19,203 nucleotides of DNA from Pseudomonadota bacterium (GTDB lineage Bacteria > Pseudomonadota > Gammaproteobacteria > Burkholderiales > Thiobacillaceae), in NCBI GenBank assembly GCA_021791235.1, contig JAJYXA010000521.1, positions 1-19,203 of the forward strand, given 5' to 3'. How positions within the stretch are numbered: position 1 is the stretch's first letter; each line of letters starts with the position of its first letter. The notes beneath the pieces are model-generated. The model was not told where the DNA came from. It was given only the letters and a program-made list of their open reading frames with translations, and ran no database searches. This document shows positions 10,372-19,203 of the stretch, one piece after another. Made by a program: the position numbers and the translations under genes.

Positions 10372-11532
10372 TTACCGCCGCTGGTTCAAAGTGTCCGGAA
10401 TGAAACCCTCTTCGGACAGCGCCCGGATGACCCCGCGGATCAGGAAGTTGTTGGCGAAACCGACCGTATACTGTCGCGCGCCTTCGCGGATGGGCGCCAG
10501 CATTCCTCGATCCACCAGCTTGCGAATTTGATAAGTGCGCTGCCGTTCGTCCAGGTGAAGCATGGCATCCTTCAGATCGCTGGCCTTGGCAACACCCAGC
10601 CGGGCTGTCGCCAGCAGCACCTGCTCCTCCATCTGTGTCACCAGTTCGCGCTCCCGCGCGTAATGCAGGGCCGGGGTCAGGATGCGTTCGATGAGATAGC
10701 CCACATCCGTCAGCCGGTCTACCTTGCGCAACTCGTCCAGCATGCCGCTCAGCACGTACACGCACCAGGCCTCGCGCCCTTCCGGCGTCCCGGTGTCGGC
10801 CTGCCCCAGCATGGCGTAGTACCGGTCGCGGTCGTTGCAGAACACGGCGGTGGGGTTCAGCACCCGGCCCCCGGCCTTCACATTGAAGCCGTATTTGATG
10901 AGCAGCATGTAGGTCAGCAGCCGCACCACCCGGCCATTGCCATTGCCGAAGGGGTGAATCCATGCGAAACGATGGTGCGCCAAGGCCACTTTGATGAGGT
11001 CGTACTTCGCCGGGTCCGGCTGGTTGATGAAGCGGACCAACTCGTTCATGTACTGCGGCACTGCCACCGCCTCGGGCGGCAGGTGCTGCGACTGCGAAAT
11101 GTGGACGGGGTTCTGCCGATAGGCGCCGGGCGTGGCGTCCCCCTCGCGCATCAGCCCGTGCACCGTCATGGCATGCAGCTCGCGCACGAAGTGCTCGGTT
11201 ACCTCCTGTCCCTGCTCGAAGTGCGCTTCGATGAAGCTCATGGCTTCCTCGATGTTGGCCATCTCGCGCAGTTGATCGCTCGGCGTGGCGGGCTGCGCTT
11301 CCAGCCGGCTTTCTACGTAGTCGGCCAGCGTGGTGTGATTGCCCTCGATGCGCGCCGACCCCAGGCTCTCCAGCATGTGGAAGATGTGCTTGAGTTGGAA
11401 GAAGACCGGCGCCGGGGTGCTGCCACCGAGTTGCAGGCGCCGCAGATGCTCCAGCTCGGTCACCACATCGACCAGCGGGGAGTCGAACGCGGGGTTCAGC
11501 AGGCAAAGATCATGGTGATGGAAGGCAAGCAT
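10372..11532 (-). CDS. Fic family protein with inhibitory helix and C-terminal winged helix
   Basis: This Fic-domain protein of 386 residues is probably a self-inhibited AMP-transferase or related enzyme. An N-terminal inhibitory motif SARIEG (S59, E63, G64) fits the S/TxxxE-G/N consensus of class II Fic proteins. The Fic loop is [12 protein letters not shown] at 193-204. The last 90 residues ([21 protein letters not shown], then [20 protein letters not shown]) look like a winged helix, suggesting DNA binding and perhaps autoregulation. I chose ATG 11532, with GGGA just upstream, over an in-frame TTG at 11550. The acidic residue normally before the first Gly of GNGR is Asn, so the metal-binding chemistry may differ. 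It lies upstream of the protein-A remnant and protein B on the same strand. Confidence 0.88.
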   Translation of the reverse strand: MLAFHHHDLCLLNPAFDSPLVDVVTELEHLRRLQLGGSTPAPVFFQLKHIFHMLESLGSARIEGNHTTLADYVESRLEAQPATPSDQLREMANIEEAMSFIEAHFEQGQEVTEHFVRELHAMTVHGLMREGDATPGAYRQNPVHISQSQHLPPEAVAVPQYMNELVRFINQPDPAKYDLIKVALAHHRFAWIHPFGNGNGRVVRLLTYMLLIKYGFNVKAGGRVLNPTAVFCNDRDRYYAMLGQADTGTPEGREAWCVYVLSGMLDELRKVDRLTDVGYLIERILTPALHYARERELVTQMEEQVLLATARLGVAKASDLKDAMLHLDERQRTYQIRKLVDRGMLAPIREGARQYTVGFANNFLIRGVIRALSEEGFIPDTLNQRR

Positions 11533-11572
11533 GTCCGTATTCCCAAACAAGAACCCAAACAGTCTGACACAT

Positions 11573-11694
11573 TATCTGCAAAAATATAACTGGCTATCCG
11601 CAAAAAACAGCGAACAGAACACTTATAAACAATGGGTTACTGAAAAACAGGCTCGGTGGTTTTGTCAGATTTAGAGCTTTGGTATCTGCAAAAA
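11573..11694 (-). promoter_or_regulatory. Three TTTTTGCRGATA elements upstream of the Fic gene
   Basis: On the minus strand TTTTTGCAGATA occurs at 11573-11584 and again at 11683-11694, and TTTTTGCGGATA at 11595-11606. All lie within about 165 bases upstream of the Fic start. The two proximal copies are 22 bases apart, about two helical turns, so a protein could bind both from the same face. The proximal copy continues into GATAAT, which could double as a -10 box. The Fic protein's winged helix is a candidate ligand. Binding is inference; the repeats are seen directly. Confidence 0.5.
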
Positions 11695-11826
11695 AGACCT
11701 GGCCGCAACTACAACTGAAGGGGGCGCGGCTTGGCGACTCGGCTCAAGGCTCCAGTCAGCGTTCCCCAAACCGGCGGGTTAACTTTTGGAGGAAGAAGGA
11801 TACCCCCAAGAACGGCTTGGGAATAA

Positions 11827-12019
11827 CCGAAACCGATCTGCTGCACGAAATCGAAGAAGGCCCTGCTGCAACAGGCCTACCAGTTTTCATCGCCGAACTG
11901 CAAGCGGCCACCCGTTCCGACGAAACCTACTTCAAATCCTGCACCAGCGCACCTGGGCCAGCCTGTACAACCGGGCTGGCGAATACCGCAGCGAGTACAA
12001 GGATAACGGGATCGCCTGA
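11827..12019 (+). pseudogene. Decayed Fic-like fragment, frameshifted
   Basis: No intact gene lies between 11533 and 12192, but the plus strand carries protein-like pieces in three frames. TETDLLHEIE comes first, then KALLQQAYQF in another frame, then IAELQAATRSDETYF. The last piece, in the third frame, is ILHQRTWASLYNRAGEYRS and runs to a TGA at 12019. Joined, they resemble the region before the catalytic loop of Fic proteins, where a segment such as LHxxxFxxxYxWAGxxR is usual. The catalytic HPFxxGNGR loop is missing. I read it as a remnant of a third Fic gene in opposite orientation. The similarity is short and judged by eye, so another origin is possible. Confidence 0.35.
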
Positions 12020-12192
12020 GTCGATCTTTCCCGGCGATGATCGGCAGCCCCCGCTTCCTTCTATTCCGGAAACCCGCTGCGGAACCAATAGACGTTTCTT
12101 CCACCCCGCTTGGACCGCCATACGGCGGATTTGTAGCTCTTCCAGCAGTTGGTGCGTCGCAGTACCCTCTTCCGCCCCGTTGTGCCTCCGCT
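12020..12192. other. Gap with no supported gene
   Basis: Between the Fic-like fragment and the hipA stop I see no convincing gene, RNA or terminator. Short open frames exist on both strands. One on the minus strand, reading VWRSKRGGRNVYWFRSGFPE and then a stop near 12065, looks protein-like, but I cannot assign it. It may be another fragment of a decayed gene. Confidence 0.4.
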
Positions 12193-13512
12193 TCAACCCG
12201 AAACCCGCGCAGTCATATCGTGCAGAACGACATGGACGATGGCGCGCACCACGCGCATTTCGCCTGCGAGGTTGGCGGCGGCCCGTTCGGGATAGGGGCA
12301 CGCGGCGGCCTCGGCTTGGGATTCGGCCTCGATGACTTCGGATAGGCGCGCCGCCTCGATGGGGAGCTCGCGCAGCATGCGGTCCAGCTCTCGCTCGGCG
12401 GTCGGCGTGGCCAACCCGAGCGCATTGCCGGCATCGAGAAGATGGTTGCGGGTGACGCCTGCGAACGTCCTGGCGTCGCCGAGAGCCATGGCAAGCTCGA
12501 CGTTTGGCCAGCTTGCCCTTTCATTGGCCATGGCACGGGTCGAGTAAACCGCTGTGCTCAACAGGTCGTAGGCCGGCGCGACGTTGATGCCTTCGGGCTT
12601 TACGATGAAGGAGAGGTTCTTCAGGTGGTTATCGCCGTTGCCGACGAGCGCGTTGAAGACCGTCCAGCGATACAGCTGAAGGCGTGCAGCGGCCTTGGCC
12701 CGGCAATGGCCGATCGCAGCCGACAGCGCATCGATGTTGGCGGCCGTGTATTTGAACGCGCGCGACTTGTTCAGCAACTGGCAGGTATCGATGACGTGGA
12801 TGCGCGCCACCTGGTCGTTCCCCGTGCGGTCGAAGCGGTCGACGATGTAGATCGGCTGCGGGACGTAGCGCTTGTGCACAGCCGGCACGTCGAGCCCGAC
12901 CGCTTTGGCAAGCCGCATGATGAAGTATTCGTTCATCACGGAGGCCCGATAGTCATCCGAAACGTGGTTCGGCTTCAGGATGTGGGTGGACGGGGTGTCG
13001 CCAACGGGCTCGAACAGCTCGCCATCCTTCAGGACCACGAGCATCTTGTGCTGGGCGCCGGCGAGCGACATGCGCTTGGGGGCGTCCTTCAGCAGCGAGT
13101 CCCGCGGCAGGTTTTCGATACGCCGGCCAAGGGCCTTCAGCGTCAGGGAGCGCAAGCCACGCGCCGTATTGGCCGGCGTGTCGGGCACGCGAAGATCCAG
13201 CGATCCGGCCGATTCGGCGCCGAAGTGGGCCAGCAGCCCGAAAGCGTCCTCCGCCTCGATCCTCGCCTCCTTTGCCAGGACCATGCGCAGGTTTTCTTCC
13301 GGCAGCAGGTTGTCGAAGTACCACTGAACCGGCCGGCTCGACCCGCCATCGGTGTGCACGGGCTGGCTGCGGGGCAGCGCCGGCGAAAGATCGAACGCGC
13401 TTTCGGCCGACGACCATGCCGGCGCATAGGCGAATTCCCACATGTTGGCCGCTTCGCGCAGACGGCCGATGACGCGACCGTTGGTCGATACTTCAAGCTC
13501 GCGGTCGGTCAT
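12193..13512 (-). CDS. hipA: HipA-type serine/threonine kinase toxin
   Basis: This is the kinase toxin of a HipBA toxin-antitoxin pair. In E. coli HipA phosphorylates glutamyl-tRNA synthetase and provokes persistence; the target here is unknown. The 439 residues cover the whole family length. Key features are MSLAGAQHK (148-156), whose Ser149 matches the autophosphorylated Ser150 of E. coli. STHILKP has the ATP-binding Lys180. VDRFDR is present. The catalytic loop GNGDNHLKN (291-299) has Asp294 and Asn299, and PAYDLL has metal-binding Asp316. All catalytic residues are present, so the enzyme looks active. Its ATG overlaps the hipB stop by four bases (13509-13512), so the two genes are co-translated, antitoxin first. 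Confidence 0.95.
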   Translation of the reverse strand: MTDRELEVSTNGRVIGRLREAANMWEFAYAPAWSSAESAFDLSPALPRSQPVHTDGGSSRPVQWYFDNLLPEENLRMVLAKEARIEAEDAFGLLAHFGAESAGSLDLRVPDTPANTARGLRSLTLKALGRRIENLPRDSLLKDAPKRMSLAGAQHKMLVVLKDGELFEPVGDTPSTHILKPNHVSDDYRASVMNEYFIMRLAKAVGLDVPAVHKRYVPQPIYIVDRFDRTGNDQVARIHVIDTCQLLNKSRAFKYTAANIDALSAAIGHCRAKAAARLQLYRWTVFNALVGNGDNHLKNLSFIVKPEGINVAPAYDLLSTAVYSTRAMANERASWPNVELAMALGDARTFAGVTRNHLLDAGNALGLATPTAERELDRMLRELPIEAARLSEVIEAESQAEAAACPYPERAAANLAGEMRVVRAIVHVVLHDMTARVSG

Positions 13513-13820
13513 TTCTCGCCGTCCATGGCCGACGCCCGGTCGGCGCGCCGCTTGAGCGGGCGCAGCCCGGTTGCCTGAAGGCGGGCAAGCTCCGCCATGG
13601 CTTCGTCGGGCATGTCGGCAAGCAGCTCGATGCCCAGTTCCTCAAGCAGCTTCATGACGCGCCCGAGTTGAACGGTTTCCTTGCCGTGCTCCACGTCGCG
13701 CGTGAATACATGGCCAACGCCGGCGCTGCCGGACACGTCATCCAGGCGGAGTTTTTGTATGCGCCGGCTCGCCCGGATGATGAGGCCGAGGTCTTTGGGG
13801 GACTTGATAGGGATGTGCAT
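13509..13820 (-). CDS. hipB: HipB-type helix-turn-helix antitoxin
   Basis: This small (103-residue) Cro/CI-type DNA-binding protein probably neutralises the adjacent HipA kinase and represses the operon. The helix-turn-helix runs through KDLGLIIRASRRIQKLRLDDVSGSAGVGHVFTRDVEHGKETVQLGRVMKLLEELGIEL (about residues 9-66). A basic C-terminal tail, RPLKRRADRAS, follows. ATG 13820 is preferred; an in-frame TTG at 13832 would add four residues. The gene order hipB-hipA and the 4-base overlap are standard. The DNA upstream holds a predicted promoter and three regularly spaced palindromes, which are likely its operators. Confidence 0.92.
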   Translation of the reverse strand: MHIPIKSPKDLGLIIRASRRIQKLRLDDVSGSAGVGHVFTRDVEHGKETVQLGRVMKLLEELGIELLADMPDEAMAELARLQATGLRPLKRRADRASAMDGEK

Positions 13821-13834
13821 GGCGCCAGTCAAAT

Positions 13835-13950
13835 ATATGCGAGAGCATCTATTTTAGACGAGGAAGAATAATGCGCAACGATAAAGATGTGATGGCATCT
13901 TTATTGGCAGGGAAATCGGCGAGCCATTTACAATAGATGCGATCACGTCT
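13835..13950. promoter_or_regulatory. Array of three 16-bp HipB operator-like palindromes
   Basis: Three sites share the form ATG-N6-CRTCT with dyad symmetry: ATATGCGAGAGCATCT (13835-13850), AGATGTGATGGCATCT (13885-13900) and AGATGCGATCACGTCT (13935-13950). Their starts are exactly 50 bases apart. The middle one is a perfect AGATG/CATCT dyad. They surround the predicted hipBA promoter. E. coli HipB also binds several spaced palindromes and bends the DNA between them, although with a different sequence. The binding protein is inferred to be the adjacent HipB. Confidence 0.7.
13851..13878 (-). promoter_or_regulatory. Predicted hipBA promoter
   Basis: On the minus strand TTGCGC (13873-13878) is separated by 16 bases from TAAAAT (13851-13856), a good sigma-70 match, ending 31 bases before the hipB ATG. 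The palindrome at 13835-13850 abuts the -10 box on the downstream side, and the one at 13885-13900 sits just upstream of the -35 box. This is the placement expected for autorepression. Confidence 0.55.
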
Positions 13951-13958
13951 TTTTGGCT

Positions 13959-13990
13959 ATCTGGACCCCGGCATTCGCCGGGGTGACGAC
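13959..13990 (+). repeat. 32-bp palindromic intergenic repeat, copy 1
   Basis: This is a CCCCGGC-ATTC-GCCGGGG hairpin flanked by ATCTGGA and TGACGAC. Its exact reverse complement is at 17051-17082, on the other side of topA. It lies between the hipBA operators and the end of the receiver-like gene. Related hairpins are at 597-625 and 17095-17120. Confidence 0.85.
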
Positions 13991-14045
13991 GGCTTGTTCG
14001 AGCTTCCTTAAAACGGCGCCCGTCCCCGGAAAGCCGGATTTCGCA

Positions 14046-14440
14046 TCAAGCCGATGCGGGCGTGTTTTCCCGCCAGGCCTGCAGAATGGCGCGCAACTGC
14101 TCTTCCTGCACGGGCAGCGTCAGCGCGGCATCGATTCGCAGGCGGGCGCGGACCTTGTCGAGCGCGGCCTGGTGGGCGGCTTCGTAGAAGACCAGGATGC
14201 GGGTGCCGGGCGCGCTTTGCGCCGTGGCCAGCAGGGATTCCAGGTTGGACAGGCGGTCGCGGAAATCCGTCTGGTGGTAAAAATCCGCCACGATGACGGC
14301 AGGCGGGGACTTGCGCACCAGGCTGATGGCGCGGCGCTCCGACCATTCGGTGACGGCGGCGTAGCCCAGTTCCTGATACAGCTTCTTGTAGCCGGCCGTG
14401 CCGATGAAGGCGCTGACCATGAGCAGGCTGGGGGGCGCGC

Positions 14441-14444
<4 letters not shown>
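14046..14444 (-). CDS. Receiver-like domain protein of unknown role downstream of topA
   Basis: This 132-residue protein has the hydrophobic pattern of a response-regulator receiver fold. SLLMVSAFIG is a first strand, PAVIVADFYH (48-57) a strand ending in Asp54 at the usual phosphorylation position, TRILVFYEAA (81-90) a later strand, and AALTLPVQEEQLRAIL (106-121) the final strand and helix with Pro where KP normally stands. The acidic pair expected after the first strand and the conserved Lys seem to be missing, so it may be a pseudo-receiver. The ATG overlaps the topA TGA (ATGA), so it is coupled to topA; no separate Shine-Dalgarno is evident. A functional link with topoisomerase I is inferred from position only. 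Confidence 0.72.
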
Positions 14445-17020
<2,576 letters not shown>

Positions 17021-17050
17021 GGTTGTTTAATTTGGAGAAGCACTGAACAA

Positions 17051-17120
17051 GTCGTCACCCCGGCGAATGCCGGGGTCCAGATGCTTGATTTGGCTGGATT
17101 CCGGCGTTCGCCGGAATGAC
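17051..17120. repeat. Palindromic intergenic repeats between smg and topA
   Basis: Two related hairpin repeats fill the 124-base gap. Bases 17051-17082 are the exact reverse complement of 13959-13990 (CCCCGGC-GAAT-GCCGGGG core). Bases 17095-17120 are a variant with ATTCCGGCG/CGCCGGAAT. They could act as attenuating or mRNA-stabilising hairpins for read-through from smg into topA. No T-run follows, so strong termination is unlikely. Confidence 0.8.
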
Positions 17121-17144
17121 AAAGTGGACTTGTTCGGCATTTCC

Positions 17145-17591
17145 TTAATGTAGACGTCCCGGCTCGTGGTTCAGCAGCATGTCTTCCAAGTGCGTGAAAT
17201 GTTCGATCAGCCCGCGGCTCCACAGCACGATCAGCGTCATCCAGCGCACATGGTCGGGCTCGATGTCCTCGCCGCCCAGCGCCATCAGCCCGGAAATCAC
17301 CCATTCGCGCGATTCGGGGTCGAGAATTTCGGCGCCGACCAGATAGGCCAGCTCGGCCCGGCAGGCGTCGTTCAGGCGCTCCAACTCTTCGGGCGCGTAA
17401 TGGCGGGTATAGGCCAGGGCAAGCCGTTCGTGGCTGGCGCAGCCGGAGAGGTTGGCGTACCAGTCGAGCGCGGCGTTGATGTCGGCTTCCTCGAAGCCGG
17501 CGGCAAACAGGCGTTTTTCCAGCGCGTCGCGGTCGGGCGCCAGCTCCGCCATGCGGAAGCTTTCGTAGAGGTAAACCAGGATGTCGAGCAT
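17145..17591 (-). CDS. smg: DUF494/Smg family protein
   Basis: This 148-residue protein belongs to the Smg/DUF494 family, found next to dprA in many beta- and gammaproteobacteria; its biochemical role is not established. The start MLDILVYLYESF is the family signature. FAAGFEEADINAALDWYANL and the acidic region LMALGGEDIEPDHVRWMTLIVLWSR are also typical. The start ATG 17591 lies four bases after the dprA stop, so the two genes are co-transcribed. A longer frame up to 17654 overlaps the dprA 3' end and lacks family similarity, so I rejected it. Confidence 0.9.
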   Translation of the reverse strand: MLDILVYLYESFRMAELAPDRDALEKRLFAAGFEEADINAALDWYANLSGCASHERLALAYTRHYAPEELERLNDACRAELAYLVGAEILDPESREWVISGLMALGGEDIEPDHVRWMTLIVLWSRGLIEHFTHLEDMLLNHEPGRLH

Positions 17592-17595
17592 AGGG

Positions 17596-18708
17596 TCAGT
17601 GGATTTTTTGGTAGCGCCCGCCGGGCAAGGATGCGATTCGCCCGTCCAGTTCAAGCGTCAACAGCTTCGCCGAAAGCGCTTCCAGCGTCAACCCGGTTCT
17701 TTGTGCCAAGGTATCGAGGCCGCTCGGCGCCCCGTCCAGCGCATCCAGCACCGGGTCGGACCGGGCTTCGACCAGCACCCGCGAGGGGTACGCCGCCAGA
17801 CACTCGCCCTGCGGGCGGTCTTGGCGCAGCTCCGGCGGAGCCAGCCGCTGCTGCCAGGCCAGTTCGTCGAGAATGTCGGCGGCGGATTCGACCAGCTTGG
17901 CGCCCTGCTTGATCAGCGCGTGGCAGCCGCGCGAAAGCGGCGAATGGATCGAACCGGGAATGGCGAACACCTCGCGCCCCTGTTCGGCGGCCACCCGCGC
18001 CGTGATCAGCGAGCCGCTGTCGGGGGCGGCCTCCACCACCAGCACGCCGCGGGAGAGACCGCTGATGAGCCGGTTGCGGCGCGGAAAGTGCCCGGGCAGC
18101 GGCGGCGTGCCGAGCGCGAATTCCGACACGATCAGCCCGTTTTCCGCCAGCCGGTGCGCCAGCGCCTTGTTGCGCGCGGGATAGATGCGGTCGAGCCCGG
18201 TGCCGACGATGGCCACGCTCGAACCGGCGCCGGCCAGCCCGCCGCGGTGCGCCGCCGCGTCGATGCCGAGCGCAAGCCCGCTGACGATGGTGAGCCCGGC
18301 GTCGGACAGCGCGTGGGCGAAGGCTTCGGCGTCGCGCACCCCCTGCGGCGTGGCGTTGCGGCTGCCGACGATGCCGAGGCCGGGCTGGCTCAACAGGCTG
18401 CGCCGGCCTTTGCAGTACAGCACGGCGGGCGGGTCGGCGATTTCCAGCAGGGTCTTCGGGTAGTCCTCGTCCGCCAGCGTCATCAGGCTGTTGCCGGGCT
18501 GGGCGAGCCAGGTGTGCGCGGCCTCGATCTGGGCGCTATCGGGTTCGGCCTGCAACGCGTCGCACTGTGCCGGGGACAGGTGCGCCGCCAGCGCGCTGCG
18601 GCCGGATGCCAAAACGGCCTCCGGGGAACCGAAGGCCGTCAGCAGGCGGATCAGGCTGGTGTTGCCGACGCCCGGCGCAAGAGCGAGGTGCAGCCAGGCG
18701 TCAAGCAC
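17596..18708 (-). CDS. dprA: DNA processing protein DprA (Smf)
   Basis: DprA binds incoming single-stranded DNA in natural transformation and loads RecA on it; the gene is also widespread in bacteria not known to be competent. It has 370 residues. A helical N-terminal domain covers about 1-80. The Rossmann-like domain has GIVGSRNATPQG (112-123), IVSGLALGIDAAAHRGGL (141-158), a GTGLDRIYPARN segment and FPRRNRLISGLS. A C-terminal winged-helix (DML1-like) domain, LDGAPSGLDTLAQRTGLTLEALSAKLLTLELDGRI, follows. The start is GTG 18708, the only start codon between here and an in-frame stop at 18739-18741, which is also the stop of the upstream gene. The ribosome site is weak. Confidence 0.95.
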   Translation of the reverse strand: MLDAWLHLALAPGVGNTSLIRLLTAFGSPEAVLASGRSALAAHLSPAQCDALQAEPDSAQIEAAHTWLAQPGNSLMTLADEDYPKTLLEIADPPAVLYCKGRRSLLSQPGLGIVGSRNATPQGVRDAEAFAHALSDAGLTIVSGLALGIDAAAHRGGLAGAGSSVAIVGTGLDRIYPARNKALAHRLAENGLIVSEFALGTPPLPGHFPRRNRLISGLSRGVLVVEAAPDSGSLITARVAAEQGREVFAIPGSIHSPLSRGCHALIKQGAKLVESAADILDELAWQQRLAPPELRQDRPQGECLAAYPSRVLVEARSDPVLDALDGAPSGLDTLAQRTGLTLEALSAKLLTLELDGRIASLPGGRYQKIH

Positions 18709-18738
18709 GTGTGCGGCGTTTTCCGGAGGCGGGCGCGC

Positions 18739-19203
18739 TCAGGGATTTTTAACCGCGTCGAGCAGGTAGACCGGCCCATCGGACTGCATGATGAGGGCAT
18801 ACGACACGCGGTCATACACGCGGTAGACCATCACCAGGCCGCTGCGGGCGTCGGGCAGCTTGACGGCGCGGTCGCTGCTGGCGTTGAGGCAGGTGCTGCG
18901 GAAGCTGTTGCGCACGTCCGCGGCCTGGTCGTAGGTGACCTTGCCGTTTTCCTTCAGGCAGCGCACGTCGTTGTAGAGCCAGGCACCGCCGCTGGGAACG
19001 CCCGCGGATTTTTCGTTGACCCAGGTCATGCGGTCCTTTTCGTCGCGGGTGAGCGTCACCGCCTGGCCTTCGCGAAACACCGACAGCACGTGGCCGGGCT
19101 CCAGACCGTCGCGGCTGCCGCGGTTGATCACCACGGTCTGGTAGCGGCCGCTGTCGGACAGCCCGCCGTAGGCCGAGATGATGCGGCCGTTGATTTTGGC
19201 GTC
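18739..19203 (-). CDS. LysM-type cell-envelope protein, C-terminal part
   Basis: This is the last 154 codons of a gene that starts beyond the right edge; the frame is open to base 19203. The segment GRIISAYGGLSDSGRYQTVVINRGSRDGLEPGHVLSVFREG is typical of the C-terminal region of a betaproteobacterial protein with an N-terminal LysM peptidoglycan-binding domain, usually found between dprA and def. The LysM part itself is not in the window, so the name rests on this segment and on gene order. It ends with LDAVKNP and a TGA 30 bases before the dprA GTG. GTG 19134 is an internal valine, not the start. Confidence 0.75.
   Translation of the reverse strand, partial: DAKINGRIISAYGGLSDSGRYQTVVINRGSRDGLEPGHVLSVFREGQAVTLTRDEKDRMTWVNEKSAGVPSGGAWLYNDVRCLKENGKVTYDQAADVRNSFRSTCLNASSDRAVKLPDARSGLVMVYRVYDRVSYALIMQSDGPVYLLDAVKNP

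Noticed and set aside
10061..11506. 481-residue minus-strand ORF under the second Fic gene
   Set aside because: Most of it is a shadow of that Fic gene. Only the final 50 codons or so look real and were kept as the protein-A remnant.
10282..11589. 435-residue plus-strand ORF opposite the second Fic gene
   Set aside because: It is an antisense shadow rich in His, Gln and Val, with no domain signature.
11679..12335. 218-residue plus-strand ORF in the hipA-Fic gap
   Set aside because: It changes character along its length and runs into the hipA 3' end. Only a short part looks protein-like, and that part was recorded as the frameshifted Fic-like fragment.
12442..13578. 378-residue plus-strand ORF opposite hipA
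   Set aside because: It is an antisense shadow of hipA, which carries all kinase motifs on the minus strand.

Overview
The window looks like a near-origin chromosomal segment of a high-G+C betaproteobacterium, possibly from the Nitrosomonadales or Rhodocyclales. Two conserved housekeeping blocks support this. On the left is dnaN (3' end) followed by gyrB. On the right, on the minus strand, is an uncharacterised LysM-type gene (3' end), then dprA, the DUF494/smg gene, topA and a small receiver-like gene. That right-hand order is typical of betaproteobacteria. No species can be named from the sequence alone. No tRNA, rRNA, CRISPR array, intact insertion sequence or integrase was seen.

Between the two blocks (about 3144-13950) lies roughly 11 kb of accessory DNA made of two modules. 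The first (3191-9357, plus strand) is a compact five-gene operon: a Vsr-type T:G mismatch nickase, a C5 cytosine methyltransferase, a MORC/MutL-like GHKL ATPase, an SF2 helicase with an N-terminal Mrr-like nuclease domain, and a 178-residue protein I do not recognise. Junctions overlap by 8 and 4 bases or are separated by 1-16 bases, so it reads as one transcription unit. It fits the class of restriction-modification systems in which prokaryotic MORC-type ATPases were predicted. The methyltransferase would protect self DNA, Vsr would repair deaminated 5-methylcytosine, and the ATPase plus helicase-nuclease would be the restriction machinery. The last protein is the real unknown. Codon use and base composition are visibly less G+C-biased than in gyrB or topA, which suggests transfer.

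The second module (9477-13950, minus strand) is a toxin-like cluster. It holds a Fic protein of the 'mobile mystery protein B' family, preceded by what looks like the surviving C-terminus of its partner 'mobile mystery protein A'. Next come a second Fic protein with an N-terminal inhibitory motif and a C-terminal winged helix, a decayed Fic-like fragment on the opposite strand, and a complete hipBA pair. Upstream of hipB are three 16-bp operator-like palindromes spaced exactly 50 bp apart around a predicted promoter. Upstream of the second Fic gene are three copies of a TTTTTGCRGATA element.

Dispersed palindromic repeats occupy the intergenic spaces of the housekeeping blocks: 424-625, 13959-13990, 17051-17082 and 17095-17120. 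One 32-bp repeat occurs as an exact inverted pair on either side of the topA plus receiver-like unit.
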